Assembly: GCF_022179545.1 (NCBI RefSeq) | Contig: NZ_AP025518.1 | Span: forward strand, 4,836,001-4,900,000 | From: Mycolicibacterium fortuitum subsp. fortuitum | GTDB taxonomy: Bacteria > Actinomycetota > Actinomycetes > Mycobacteriales > Mycobacteriaceae | Length of the DNA stretch: 64,000 nucleotides | Reading direction: 5' to 3' | Part shown: one piece after another, positions 43,030 to 51,973 of the stretch | How the letters are laid out: each line of letters starts with the position of its first letter | Numbering within the stretch: the first letter of the stretch is position 1 | The notes under the pieces: generated by a model | What the model was told of the DNA's origin: nothing | What the model saw: the letters and a program-made list of their open reading frames with translations, nothing else | Database searches by the model: none | Translations under genes and position numbers: made by a program

Positions 43030-43566
43030 TCAGTCCAGCAACCCGGTGATCTCCGACTTGATCTGCTCCGGTGTCGTGGTCGGCTCATATCGCCGGATCA
43101 CGTTGCCGTCGCGGCCGACGAGGAACTTCGTGAAATTCCATTTCACCTCGTCGGTGTCGAGTGCTTCTGGACGCGTGGCCTTGATGTGCTCGTACAGCGG
43201 CCCGTTCGAAGGACCGAAGTCGCCCGGCGCTTCGGACCGCAGGTAGACGAACAACGGGTCCGCATCGGGGCCGTTCACCTCGACCTTGCCGAAGACCGGG
43301 AAGGTGACGCCATAGTTCGTCGAGCAGAAGTCCTGGATCTCGGCATCAGTGCCCGGTTCTTGGTCCCCGAACTGGTTACACGGGAAGCCGAGGATTTCCA
43401 GCCCGCGGTCACGGGTCTCCCTGTACAGATTCTCCAAGCCTTCGTACTGCGGGGTGAACCCACACTTGCTGGCAACATTGACGATCAGCGCCACGCGTCC
43501 GGCGTAGGCGTCCAGCGGCTGCATTGAACCGTCAGCAGTCGTCACGGAAAAACCGTGGATTGTCAC
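43030..43566 (-). CDS. Glutathione-peroxidase-family thiol peroxidase (Cys type)
   Basis: The 178-residue protein has peroxidatic Cys35 (VASKCGFTPQY), FPCNQF with a resolving-Cys candidate, and KWNFTKF (Trp/Asn tetrad). With Cys rather than Sec, such bacterial enzymes usually use thioredoxin to reduce peroxides. The GTG start lies 3 nt after the amidohydrolase stop, so they form an operon. Peroxide defence next to oxygenase genes is plausible. Confidence 0.88.
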   Translation of the reverse strand: MTIHGFSVTTADGSMQPLDAYAGRVALIVNVASKCGFTPQYEGLENLYRETRDRGLEILGFPCNQFGDQEPGTDAEIQDFCSTNYGVTFPVFGKVEVNGPDADPLFVYLRSEAPGDFGPSNGPLYEHIKATRPEALDTDEVKWNFTKFLVGRDGNVIRRYEPTTTPEQIKSEITGLLD

Positions 43567-43569
43567 GGT

Positions 43570-45060
43570 CTACACACCCTTCCCAGTTGCGGCGAGCGCC
43601 TCGGCTGCTCTCGTTCGATCCTCCTCGAACGCCTGGCTCATCTGATCGACGTTGAAGTTGACCGGCTTGTTGATCCCCGCACGGAACTCGAAGTGCCGGA
43701 TCAGTTTCGGGTCCACCGGTTGATCGTTGAAGAGTTCACTGTAGAGCGGTCCGACCCGTTTCGCCGTCTTCTCCAGCAGTGCCCGGTCCAATCCGTAGAA
43801 CTCAATCGCGTTCTCTCCCAATATCGCCCGGGCCTCGGTCTCAGGAACCGACCCAAGCGTCGTACGGATCCAGTCGTGGGTGTTCGGCCACGTTCCCTCG
43901 AAATGCGGGAAATCGCTACCGAACATCAGTTTGTCGATCCCGACTTCATGACGCACGGCCACGTCGCCGTAGCGCATCAAGGAGGTCCCGCAGGCGCAGT
44001 GGCGAGCCCAGTACTCACTCGGCGTCAGCTTCATCGGCCCCGGGTTGGCTGCGTGCGCGCGGTCCAGATAAGCCAGCGTCACCGGCACCCAATCGGCATG
44101 GATCTCACTGAAGGCAACCTTCAACTTCGGGAACCTATCGAACACCCCGCCCCACATCAGCTGCCACAACGGCCGACGCTCGCCGAATGTCTCGAACAAC
44201 TCACTCAGGAATGAGTTCGTACCGGCAGCTTCTGCGCCGGCGTCCGGGTCAAACTTGGGCAGCATGCTCTCGTCGAGCGCCGCCAAACCTTCCCCGCCCA
44301 CGTCCTCGCCGCTCGTCTGGCTGAACATACTGCGGATCCACCCGACCACGAATCCCTGCGCGTTGCCGAACCCGGCATGGATGTGCACGACCACGCCGAG
44401 GTCCTGACAGGCCGCCCACATCGGGTCCCACCAGCTGTCATACAACGGCGGTAAATCGTCGGGGGCCGAGCCCGGCATCATGGGCGGGAAGATCGCATGG
44501 AAACCCGACTCCCGCGCCCGCACGATCTCGGCGACCGTCGCCTTCCAGTCCGGCCACGGATAGATCAGCGGCACACCCAGCAACCGCCCGGGAGCCTCGG
44601 AGCAGAAATCCTCCAAGAACCGGTTGTGTGCCTGCGCGCCCGCCTTGCGCAGCTCGTGTGATCGACGCGAGTTCTGGGGGTCGAGAAAGGGCACGAACCC
44701 TATCGGCCCGAACGGGTGCAGGAATTCAGCCGCGATGCCCTCGGCCTCCACATGGCGGAGCCGCCAGACCGGATCGAAATAGCCGACCTCACCGGCGTGC
44801 TCCACCACGCGCCTCTTGTCGTACACCTCCAGCGATTCCTCCGGGGCCGGGTACCCGGTCAGTCCGACCACCTGGTTGATGACTGCCACATCGTCGAGGT
44901 AACCGTCGAAGTCTGCGTGGTACTTCGAGTCGACGTACTCCTTGTACATCTTCGGTGGCAGGGAGACATGAGAATCCGCCGACACCATGGTCATCGGCTT
45001 CAGTTCAGGACTCGCCAGGGTGGACGCGTCCGCGTTCCGGACATCAAAACTGACTCGCAT
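43570..45060 (-). CDS. Amidohydrolase-2 family protein (TIM barrel)
   Basis: The 496-residue PF04909-type protein has the N-terminal metal motif SADSHV (D-x-H), VVHIHAG for the barrel His, and C-terminal GSDFPHFEGTWP. Members include ACMSD-like decarboxylases and ring-cleavage-product hydrolases. AAGGAAAC precedes the ATG. A perfect 20-bp dyad lies about 95 nt upstream. It shares the operon with the thiol peroxidase. A second, shorter member lies at 56375-57568. Confidence 0.82.
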   Translation of the reverse strand: MRVSFDVRNADASTLASPELKPMTMVSADSHVSLPPKMYKEYVDSKYHADFDGYLDDVAVINQVVGLTGYPAPEESLEVYDKRRVVEHAGEVGYFDPVWRLRHVEAEGIAAEFLHPFGPIGFVPFLDPQNSRRSHELRKAGAQAHNRFLEDFCSEAPGRLLGVPLIYPWPDWKATVAEIVRARESGFHAIFPPMMPGSAPDDLPPLYDSWWDPMWAACQDLGVVVHIHAGFGNAQGFVVGWIRSMFSQTSGEDVGGEGLAALDESMLPKFDPDAGAEAAGTNSFLSELFETFGERRPLWQLMWGGVFDRFPKLKVAFSEIHADWVPVTLAYLDRAHAANPGPMKLTPSEYWARHCACGTSLMRYGDVAVRHEVGIDKLMFGSDFPHFEGTWPNTHDWIRTTLGSVPETEARAILGENAIEFYGLDRALLEKTAKRVGPLYSELFNDQPVDPKLIRHFEFRAGINKPVNFNVDQMSQAFEEDRTRAAEALAATGKGV

Positions 45061-45151
45061 TCGAGTTTCCTTTCAGGGCTGCGGATTGACTTCAGTGGCC
45101 GGACCGGTGGCGGACGCAAACGCCTTTGGCCCTCGATGCCGATCGATCTAT

Positions 45152-45171
45152 CTGACATAGATGTATGTCAG
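45152..45171. promoter_or_regulatory. Perfect dyad CTGACATA-GATG-TATGTCAG
   Basis: Two 8-bp arms with a 4-nt spacer lie in the amidohydrolase promoter region. This is a typical TetR-family operator size. It differs from the TAGATTGATCTA sites further on, so a different regulator is expected, possibly the TetR at 42339-42962. Confidence 0.5.
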
Positions 45172-45275
45172 TTTTCTCCACCACTCCGCCCGCGTCAAGC
45201 TTTTTCGGTGACTTGTCTCACTTCACTCGGTAGCGCCGCGATAGATCACAGGCTTCATCGACTCCGATCGAGCAG

Positions 45276-46187
45276 TCAGGCGAGTTCTCGGGCGGCTTCG
45301 GCGAGCAACTCAACCTGCCGGTGCCAGTCGCCCACCAGCGTGACCGTCACCCGCTCGGCCCCGGCCTCGCCCAAGGCGGCCAGCTCTTTGGCGATCTCGG
45401 CGACAGTTCCGGTCATCACCATCGCGTCAGCGACCTCGTATGGAAACCCGTACATCCCGGCCGGATCCGCCACGGCCTCGACAGCAGCCCGGCGGTCAGG
45501 CATCGTCGGGTCACCCGAGATGGAGGCCATGACGAAACCGGTGATCCCCGGCGCCGATCGACCCGATGCGGCAGCGATCTCGGCCAAAGTGTCCCGCACC
45601 CGGGCGATCTCAGCCGGCGGCAAGGGCAGGCCGAACCACCCGCCGGCCGCCGCGGCACGGTTCAGCGCCGCCGACGATATGCCGCCGACAAGGATGGGAG
45701 GCACGGTCGCGCCCGGCAGCAACCGAAATTCCACACCGTCCTCCCCTGCCGCCGAGCGGCCGGCGATCAGGTCGGGGAGCACGCTCAGCGCGGCATCCGT
45801 CAAGCGGCCACGTCGGCGTCGGGAAACTCCCACAGCACCCCAGGATCCCGGGTGGCGGTCTTCCCCGATACCGACACCGAGGATGACCCGGTCATCGGAC
45901 AGGTGCTGGAGGGTGGCGACCTGTTTGGCCACCCAAGCCACCGGCCGCAGCGGCAGCACCATGATGCCGAAGCCCAGCTTGACCCGCTGCGTGGCCGAGG
46001 CCACCGCGGCCAGAACCGTGGTGCTCTCATGGAAGGCCATCTGACTGCCGGCCACCAGTTGGTCGATCACCCACACCGACTCGAAGCCGAGTTCCTCGGC
46101 GAGCCGGGCAGCCGCGACGACATCTGGCGGTACATCCCCGACCGGGCTCATGGTGGGCAGGAATACACCGATGTTCGGTCCAGACAT
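45276..46187 (-). CDS. Luciferase-like (LLM) flavin-dependent oxidoreductase
   Basis: The 303-residue LLM protein (MSGPNIGVFLPTMSPVGDVP ... LGVGIGEDRHPGSW) belongs to the bacterial luciferase-like TIM-barrel family that uses FMN or F420. In mycobacteria many are F420-dependent. The cofactor cannot be assigned safely. ATG 46187 has GAGGAG 7 nt upstream. It is divergent from the Rieske oxygenase gene and upstream of the amidohydrolase on the same strand, with a 215-nt gap. Confidence 0.82.
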   Translation of the reverse strand: MSGPNIGVFLPTMSPVGDVPPDVVAAARLAEELGFESVWVIDQLVAGSQMAFHESTTVLAAVASATQRVKLGFGIMVLPLRPVAWVAKQVATLQHLSDDRVILGVGIGEDRHPGSWGAVGVSRRRRGRLTDAALSVLPDLIAGRSAAGEDGVEFRLLPGATVPPILVGGISSAALNRAAAAGGWFGLPLPPAEIARVRDTLAEIAAASGRSAPGITGFVMASISGDPTMPDRRAAVEAVADPAGMYGFPYEVADAMVMTGTVAEIAKELAALGEAGAERVTVTLVGDWHRQVELLAEAARELA

Positions 46188-46449
46188 GTTGCGCTCCTCA
46201 GTTTTCAGATCTGCAGATGGACCGTAGGCGGAAGAATCGCATCCGGGCCCGAGATGCACACCTGCTCTTGGTGTTTCACTCACGACACGTGTGTCACCAA
46301 CCGACGGCGACGCCACTTACGTGCCGTCTGGCGCGAGATTATCCGAATCCGACACGCGGCCATGTCAGATTTGATAACTTCGCCACACTTCGGCTCCGAC
46401 TCGGCCAGCCCCGTGTCCGCCACATACCCGACATGTACGGAGATACGAA
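46188..46449. other. Divergent promoter region, LLM / Rieske oxygenase
   Basis: No gene is seen. It contains ACACGTGT (46285-46292) inside a TTGGTG ... CACCAA inverted repeat (46268-46273, 46295-46300) that could bind a regulator. GGAGATACG lies before the Rieske ATG. The TAGATTGATCTA dyad is absent here. Confidence 0.4.
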
Positions 46450-47817
46450 ATGTCCGCATCCACCTACACACCGGAAACGCACCTGTCCCCGGCTCAGCGT
46501 CTTGAGGCCGGTCCCAAAGTCGCCGACCTCGACACTTCCCAATGGCTGATGGAACTCGATACCCAGCGCTACTGGTCACAGGAGTTCGCCGACCTCGAGC
46601 GGGACCGGTTGTGGCCGCACACGTGGCAAATCGCCTGCCACGCGTCCGAAGTGCCGGAGCCGGGCCACTGGTTCGAGTACCGGCTACTCGATCAGTCCTA
46701 CTTGATCGTGCGCGGCAATGACAATGAGGTTCGCGGCTTCATCAACGCCTGCAGGCACCGCGGCAATGCGCTGTGCGAAGGGCACGGCCATTCGGCGCGG
46801 TTGACCTGTCCGTTCCACCTCTGGCAATACGAACTCGACGGCCGGCTTCGCCGGATCTCCGACGAAGCCGAGGAGTTTCCCGACTCCGAGAAAGCGGACC
46901 TCGGCCTGATCCCCGTCCGCACCAGCGTCTTTGGGGGCTTCGTCTTCATCAATCCGGATCCCGACGCGCCCTCGCTTGATGACTATCTCGGTGACGAGGT
47001 CAAGGCGCTGTTGGAGCCCTACCGGATGGAAGAGCTGATTCCGCTGGGGTTCAATGTGAGTCAATCTCTGGCTGCCAACTGGAAGGCAGGTATAGAGGCG
47101 TTCATCGAGCAATACCACGTGCACGCCATCCACCCCCAGGTGCTCACCACCAGCGATGACAAAGACATGCACTACGGCTTCTTCGGCGATCACGACGTCT
47201 TCACCGTCGCCTACGCGGTCCCGAGCCCGCGGCTCGGCGACGTCACTCCGGAGCGCATCGTCAAAGGCTTCGGTTCGATGGCCGAAGCGATCCAGGGCCC
47301 CGGCGCGATCAACCCCATGGAAGAACTCGTCACCCCCTACCGCGGCGAGGACGGCAAAATCGCGTTCCCGCCCGGGGTGACGCTGCGGACCCTATTCCAG
47401 CAGGCCAACCGCGCCGCAGCCGAGGCCGACGGGCAAGACGTGTCCGGCATGAACGACAACCAGATGAGCGACGCTCACTCTTGGTTGCTCTTCCCGAACA
47501 CCACCATGGTGGTGCGCGCACGCGAAACGCTGTTGTTCCGGTTCCGCCCGGACCCCTCAGGCGATCCGAACCGCTGCATCTTCGACGTCGTCAACTACCA
47601 GTGGGTGCGCCCGGAGGATCGTGAAAAGCTGTCGACGCCGCACAGCTGGGTGCCCGAGGATCAGAGTCTCGGCCTGGTGCTCGATCAGGACCGGGAACAG
47701 ATCCCGCGTCAGCAGCGCGGCCTGCGCAACCGGGCACTCAAGACAGTCGTCCTGGCCCGCAACGAAGCTCGGATCGGCCACTTCCACAAGACGCTGAACC
47801 GCTACCTCGGGGTCTAA
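46450..47817 (+). CDS. Rieske non-heme iron oxygenase, alpha subunit
   Basis: The 455-residue protein has the Rieske [2Fe-2S] ligands C101/H103 (CRHRG) and C120/H123 (CPFHLW). Mononuclear-iron His residues lie in EQYHVHAIHPQ (H223, H228). It is longer than KshA. Such alpha subunits hydroxylate or demethylate aromatic, terpenoid or steroid-like substrates. Reductase and ferredoxin genes follow directly, so this is a three-component system without an evident beta subunit. Confidence 0.9.
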   Translation: MSASTYTPETHLSPAQRLEAGPKVADLDTSQWLMELDTQRYWSQEFADLERDRLWPHTWQIACHASEVPEPGHWFEYRLLDQSYLIVRGNDNEVRGFINACRHRGNALCEGHGHSARLTCPFHLWQYELDGRLRRISDEAEEFPDSEKADLGLIPVRTSVFGGFVFINPDPDAPSLDDYLGDEVKALLEPYRMEELIPLGFNVSQSLAANWKAGIEAFIEQYHVHAIHPQVLTTSDDKDMHYGFFGDHDVFTVAYAVPSPRLGDVTPERIVKGFGSMAEAIQGPGAINPMEELVTPYRGEDGKIAFPPGVTLRTLFQQANRAAAEADGQDVSGMNDNQMSDAHSWLLFPNTTMVVRARETLLFRFRPDPSGDPNRCIFDVVNYQWVRPEDREKLSTPHSWVPEDQSLGLVLDQDREQIPRQQRGLRNRALKTVVLARNEARIGHFHKTLNRYLGV

Positions 47818-47828
47818 CCGGAGCCGTG

Positions 47829-49058
47829 ATGAGCGAATCTGACGCGCATGTCGTCATCGTCGGCGCCGGACATGCCGGGGGTTCGGCCGCGGCCACCCTG
47901 CGGCAGTACAAATTCGCCGGCGCCATCACTTTGATCGGTGAGGAGGTTGTCGTCCCCTATCAGCGGCCACCCCTGTCCAAGGCGTGGCTGAAGGGCGAGG
48001 CCGACGCCGACTCGCTGGCATTGCGGCCGGCGAGTTTCTACCCCGACCGCGGCATCGATCTGCGGCTGAACCAGAAAGCGGTGAAGCTCGACCGCGCCGC
48101 CAAGACAGTTCACACCGATACCGGCGAACAGGTCCACTACGACAAGTTGATCCTGGCCACCGGAGCGCGCGCCCGGCCTTTACCGGTGCCTGGCGCCGAT
48201 CTCTCTGGGGTGATGTACCTGCGCAATTCGGTTGATGCCGAGATGCTGAAGGCGTCCCTTGGGAGAGGCAAACGCTTGGCGGTGATCGGCGGCGGCTATA
48301 TCGGGCTTGAGGCGGCGGCGTCGGCCCGCGCCCTGGATGCCGAGGCGGTGGTGATCGAGGTGATGCCCCGGGTGCTGGCACGGGTCGCCTGCGAACAGCT
48401 GTCGACCTTCATTCAGGATTACCATCGGGCCCGCGGGGTCACGTTCGAGCTGAACGTGGGCGTCATCGGGTTCGTGGGCGAAAAAGGCCGCGTCACCGGC
48501 GTGCGGCTGTCTGATGGACGGGTAATCGATTGTGACGCAGCGCTTGTCGGGATCGGTGCCGTTCCCAATGCGGAGCTGGGGCAAGAGGCGGGCCTCCAGT
48601 GCGCTGACGGCGTCGTCGTCGACCTGGCAGCCCAGACCTCCGATCCGGACATCTTCGCGATCGGTGACGTGACCCGCCGGCCCATGCCCCTCTACTGCCG
48701 CGATGTCCGCCTGGAAAGTGTGGCCAACGCGTTGGAGCAGACCAAGCAGGCCGCCGCGCATATCGTCGGCAAGCCGGCGCCGCGACCAGAAGTCACCTGG
48801 AACTGGTCCGACCAATACGACCTGAAACTCCAGATCGGTGGTCTCGCATTGGACGCCGAATCGACCCTGCTGCGCGGAGATCCGGCGACCGGCAGTTTCG
48901 CCGTCTTCCACCTTCGGGGTGATGTGGTGCGTGCCGTGGAAGCGGTCAACGCCGCACCGGAATTCATGGGCGGCAAGCAGTTGATCGCCTCGCAGAAGCC
49001 GATCGCACCCGAACGCCTCGCAGATATCTCGGTTCCTATGAAAGAGATTGCCGCTTAA
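47829..49058 (+). CDS. Ferredoxin reductase (FAD, BphA4/CamA-like)
   Basis: The 409-residue protein has two dinucleotide motifs, [10 protein letters not shown] for FAD near the N-terminus and GGGYIGLE for NAD(P)H near residue 155. [10 protein letters not shown] and a C-terminal FAD motif (IFAIGDV) are also present. It should pass electrons from NAD(P)H to the ferredoxin encoded 29 nt downstream. ATG 47829 follows the oxygenase stop by 11 nt, in one operon. Confidence 0.9.
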   Translation: MSESDAHVVIVGAGHAGGSAAATLRQYKFAGAITLIGEEVVVPYQRPPLSKAWLKGEADADSLALRPASFYPDRGIDLRLNQKAVKLDRAAKTVHTDTGEQVHYDKLILATGARARPLPVPGADLSGVMYLRNSVDAEMLKASLGRGKRLAVIGGGYIGLEAAASARALDAEAVVIEVMPRVLARVACEQLSTFIQDYHRARGVTFELNVGVIGFVGEKGRVTGVRLSDGRVIDCDAALVGIGAVPNAELGQEAGLQCADGVVVDLAAQTSDPDIFAIGDVTRRPMPLYCRDVRLESVANALEQTKQAAAHIVGKPAPRPEVTWNWSDQYDLKLQIGGLALDAESTLLRGDPATGSFAVFHLRGDVVRAVEAVNAAPEFMGGKQLIASQKPIAPERLADISVPMKEIAA

Positions 49059-49087
49059 GGCGATCCGTGGACACCGAAAGAAGACAC

Positions 49088-49411
49088 ATGCCCAAGATCA
49101 CCTATGTCGAGTGCGACGGCACCGAGCACGCCGTCGATGTGAAGTGTGGATTCTCGGTGATGGAGGGAGCCGTGAGACACAGCGTTCCCGGTATCGACGC
49201 GGATTGCGGTGGGTCGTGCTCCTGCGCCACCTGTCATCGCTTCGTGGACGAGGACTGGCTGGACAAGACCGGTGAACGGACTGTGATGGAAGAAACCATC
49301 CTCGATTTCGCGAACGAAGTCGCGGCCAATTCGCGACTGTCGTGCCAGATCGAGGTCACCGACGCGTTGGACGGCCTGATTGTGCGGATGCCCGAGACTC
49401 AGCAGCGCTGA
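49088..49411 (+). CDS. [2Fe-2S] ferredoxin (plant/adrenodoxin type)
   Basis: The 107-residue ferredoxin has C40-X5-C46-X2-C49 ([10 protein letters not shown]) and a later C85 (RLSCQIEV), the vertebrate/bacterial adrenodoxin-like pattern. It links the reductase to the Rieske oxygenase. ATG 49088 is preferred over the upstream in-frame ATG/GTG. Tyr and acidic residues around the cluster fit transfer to an oxygenase partner. Confidence 0.9.
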   Translation: MPKITYVECDGTEHAVDVKCGFSVMEGAVRHSVPGIDADCGGSCSCATCHRFVDEDWLDKTGERTVMEETILDFANEVAANSRLSCQIEVTDALDGLIVRMPETQQR

Positions 49412-49425
49412 CGCCCACGCGGCGA

Positions 49426-49590
49426 TCAGGCCTTTGCCTGGTTTCTTGATGGTTCGCGCTTGATCGGAGCGTCCGGAATGACGAGTTCGACACCCAGCAC
49501 CCGCCATCCGGGTAGCAGCTCGGGCGGCTGGTCGAACTCGCGAATCACGCGGTACCGAAACCCGGGTTTCACTGCATCACCAACGTCCAT
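49426..49590 (-). CDS. Small hypothetical protein (54 residues) at the end of the catabolic operon
   Basis: The ORF begins MDVGDAVKPGFRYRVIREFD and contains QPPELLPGWRVLGVELVIP, which reads like a compact beta-strand protein with normal high-GC codon use. It starts 29 nt after the enoyl-CoA hydratase stop on the same strand. No ribosome site is strong. It is short enough to be missed by ORF callers, and the function is unknown. Its place after seven catabolic genes suggests a small partner or regulator of one of them. Confidence 0.55.
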   Translation of the reverse strand: MDVGDAVKPGFRYRVIREFDQPPELLPGWRVLGVELVIPDAPIKREPSRNQAKA

Positions 49591-49619
49591 GGGCAGCTAA
49601 CGCTTTCGGCCACGATCCC

Positions 49620-50474
49620 TCACGAGGACGCCTCGACCTTGGTCTTGAAGGTCTTCTCCATGAAACCCGGATCGATCAGCATGCCGTGGATCTGCTGATT
49701 GTGGCTGTGGCACAGCTGGTGGTATGCGAACGACGTCTGCATCGCACCGGCGCGGCCCTGGTTGTCCTGCGCGACATTGACGGCTTCCTTCGCCAGCTTG
49801 AGCGCGAAGAGCGGTTTCTCGGCGATCCGCGACGCCAGCTGCAGGGTAAACGCTTCCAGCTCCGCGAGGGGAACGACATGATTGACCATCCCGAGTCGAT
49901 GGACTTCCGCTGCCGTCAGGAAGTCGGAGGTGAACAACATCTCCTTGGCTTTGCGGACGCCGACCTCAAATGGGTGATTGAAGAACTCTGCGCCACTGAC
50001 GCCCATCGACACGGTGTTGTCCTGGAACAGTGCATCTTCGGCCGCCACGATGAGGTCACACGGCCACACCAGCATGAGTCCGCCGGCAATCACCTTGCCC
50101 TGCACGGCGGCGATGGTCGGCTTGGGCAGATTGCGCCACCGCTCGGACAGGCCTAGGTACATCTCCTTCTCGACCGCCATCTGCGACTCGGCGCCGGCGC
50201 ACCCGAAGCCACACCAGGTGCCGACCCGATGGTGCTCCTTCACCACCTGCAGCGCGTCCTGCTCACGCAGATCGTGACCGGCGGAGAAGTGCGGACCGTT
50301 GGCGGCCAGGATGATCACACTCACCGAATCATCCTGCGCGGCAAGGTCGAATGCGTCGTTCAGCTCGTACAGCATGCGCATGCTCTGCGCATTCCTGGCC
50401 TCGGGCCGGTCCAGCACGATCCGGGCCACCTTGTCCGCCGGCCGTTCGTAGCGGACAGTTTCGAACTCACTCAC
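49620..50474 (-). CDS. Enoyl-CoA hydratase/isomerase family protein
   Basis: The 284-residue crotonase-fold protein has the oxyanion-hole motifs HFSAGHDL and, later, AAVQGKVIAGGLMLVWPCDL. The usual second catalytic Glu position is not obvious. It should act on a CoA thioester formed by the ligase upstream. It lies 8 nt downstream of the aldehyde dehydrogenase gene, in the minus-strand operon that starts near 57568. The specific substrate is unknown. Confidence 0.85.
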   Translation of the reverse strand: MSEFETVRYERPADKVARIVLDRPEARNAQSMRMLYELNDAFDLAAQDDSVSVIILAANGPHFSAGHDLREQDALQVVKEHHRVGTWCGFGCAGAESQMAVEKEMYLGLSERWRNLPKPTIAAVQGKVIAGGLMLVWPCDLIVAAEDALFQDNTVSMGVSGAEFFNHPFEVGVRKAKEMLFTSDFLTAAEVHRLGMVNHVVPLAELEAFTLQLASRIAEKPLFALKLAKEAVNVAQDNQGRAGAMQTSFAYHQLCHSHNQQIHGMLIDPGFMEKTFKTKVEASS

Positions 50475-50482
50475 GATCAGAC

Positions 50483-51973
50483 CTACCCGCCGGCCTGAGG
50501 AAGCCGTGACGCGGTGTCGGCCAGGATCGCGGACACCGTGCCTGCCGCGGTCTGGACTCGCTCGGGTGTCAGCGGCGGTGTGAAGGCTGCAGCAAAGGGC
50601 GTCGGCAGGTCACTCTGCGCGACGGGACGCTGGTGGGAGAACGTATCGAATCCGGCCTTACCGTGATAAGCGCCCGAGCCACTCATCCCGACACCGCCGA
50701 AGGGCACCGCGTCGTTCACATACGCCAATCCGAAGTCGTTACGCGACACTGCACCTGAGGTGGTGTTGAGCAGGAACCGCTGGAACTCCTCGGTATCACC
50801 GCCGTACCAGTAGGAAGACAACGGGTGTTCTCCGGTCGCGGCGTACGAGATGGCCTCGTCGACATCGGAGTACGTGTGCACCACCAGAACCGGGCCGAAG
50901 ATCTCCTCGGTGTGGATCGCAGCGCTCTCCGGGGTGTCGAGCAACAGTGTCGGCGGGTAGCGGCGGGATCCAGCATCCGGGACCCGGTCCTTCTCCTCCT
51001 CCGGCACGATCACGATCTCCACGGCCCCCTTCGACTTGGCGTCTTCGACCAATCCGGAGACCCGGGCAAAGTTGGCGTCGTTGACGATCGACACCACGTC
51101 GGGGTTGTCGACGAACGTCGGAAAGTGGGCGAGCACCGCTTTCTGATAGGCCTCGACAAACGCGTCCCTACTCGATTCCGGCACAAACGCATAGTCAGGG
51201 CACAGGCACACCTGGCCGCTGTTGACGTGCCGGGCCGCAGCCAGCCGCGTTGCGGCGTCCACGATGTCGGCATCGGGCGCGACGATGGCCGGATTCTTGC
51301 CGCCCAACTCGAGCGTCACCGGCACCAGGTTCTTTCCAGCAGCCGTGGCGACGAGGCGGCCGACCTTCGGTGAGCCGGTGAAGAAGATGTGGTCGAACCG
51401 CAGATCGGTGAACGCGGTGGCGGTCTGCAGCCCGCCATTCACCACAGCCACCTCTTCGGGGCTCATCCGGGAGGCCACCGCGCGGGCGAATACCGCTCCC
51501 GTGCGCGGCGTCATGTCGGAGAACTTGATCATCACCCGGTTGCCTGCGGCCAGGGCTTCGACGGTCGGCACGAACGCGAGCACGACGGGGAAGTTCCACG
51601 GGCTGATCACGCCGACAACGCCTTTGGGGCGATTCTGGACGAAGGTCGGGAAGGCGCCGCCCATCCCGCCGGGTACCTCTGTCGGGGCCATCCACGCCTC
51701 GAGGTTCTCCCGCGCATACGCGATGGACCCCATTCCTCCGAGGATGTCGAGCTCCAATGAGGTCGTCGGTGGCCGACCACCGAAATCGGCGTCGAGCGCT
51801 TCTGCAAGCTCAGTGCTGTGCTCCAGGACGGCCGCGACGAACCGGTCGATCCGATCACGCCGGGTCTCGGCGGCGGGAATCGGATCCAGCGACTGCGCGG
51901 CGCGCTGTGCATCGAGCAGTCGCTGCAGCTCAGCCGGCGTGACCTCGGCGGTTGAGTCGGTGGTGAGGGTCAT
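50483..51973 (-). CDS. Aldehyde dehydrogenase
   Basis: The 496-residue ALDH has catalytic Cys in GQVCLCP, general-base Glu in ELGGKNP, and NAD-binding WNFP and FTGSPKVG motifs. It is the short coniferyl-aldehyde-dehydrogenase-like type. It should oxidise an aldehyde intermediate to an acid for the CoA ligase. Its ATG overlaps the ligase gene stop (ATGA). It is part of the large minus-strand operon. Confidence 0.88.
   Translation of the reverse strand: MTLTTDSTAEVTPAELQRLLDAQRAAQSLDPIPAAETRRDRIDRFVAAVLEHSTELAEALDADFGGRPPTTSLELDILGGMGSIAYARENLEAWMAPTEVPGGMGGAFPTFVQNRPKGVVGVISPWNFPVVLAFVPTVEALAAGNRVMIKFSDMTPRTGAVFARAVASRMSPEEVAVVNGGLQTATAFTDLRFDHIFFTGSPKVGRLVATAAGKNLVPVTLELGGKNPAIVAPDADIVDAATRLAAARHVNSGQVCLCPDYAFVPESSRDAFVEAYQKAVLAHFPTFVDNPDVVSIVNDANFARVSGLVEDAKSKGAVEIVIVPEEEKDRVPDAGSRRYPPTLLLDTPESAAIHTEEIFGPVLVVHTYSDVDEAISYAATGEHPLSSYWYGGDTEEFQRFLLNTTSGAVSRNDFGLAYVNDAVPFGGVGMSGSGAYHGKAGFDTFSHQRPVAQSDLPTPFAAAFTPPLTPERVQTAAGTVSAILADTASRLPQAGG

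Noticed and set aside
45146..45162. ATCTA-N7-TAGAT as another copy of the TetR dyad
   Set aside because: The arms face the opposite way with a 7-nt spacer, unlike TAGAT-NN-ATCTA.
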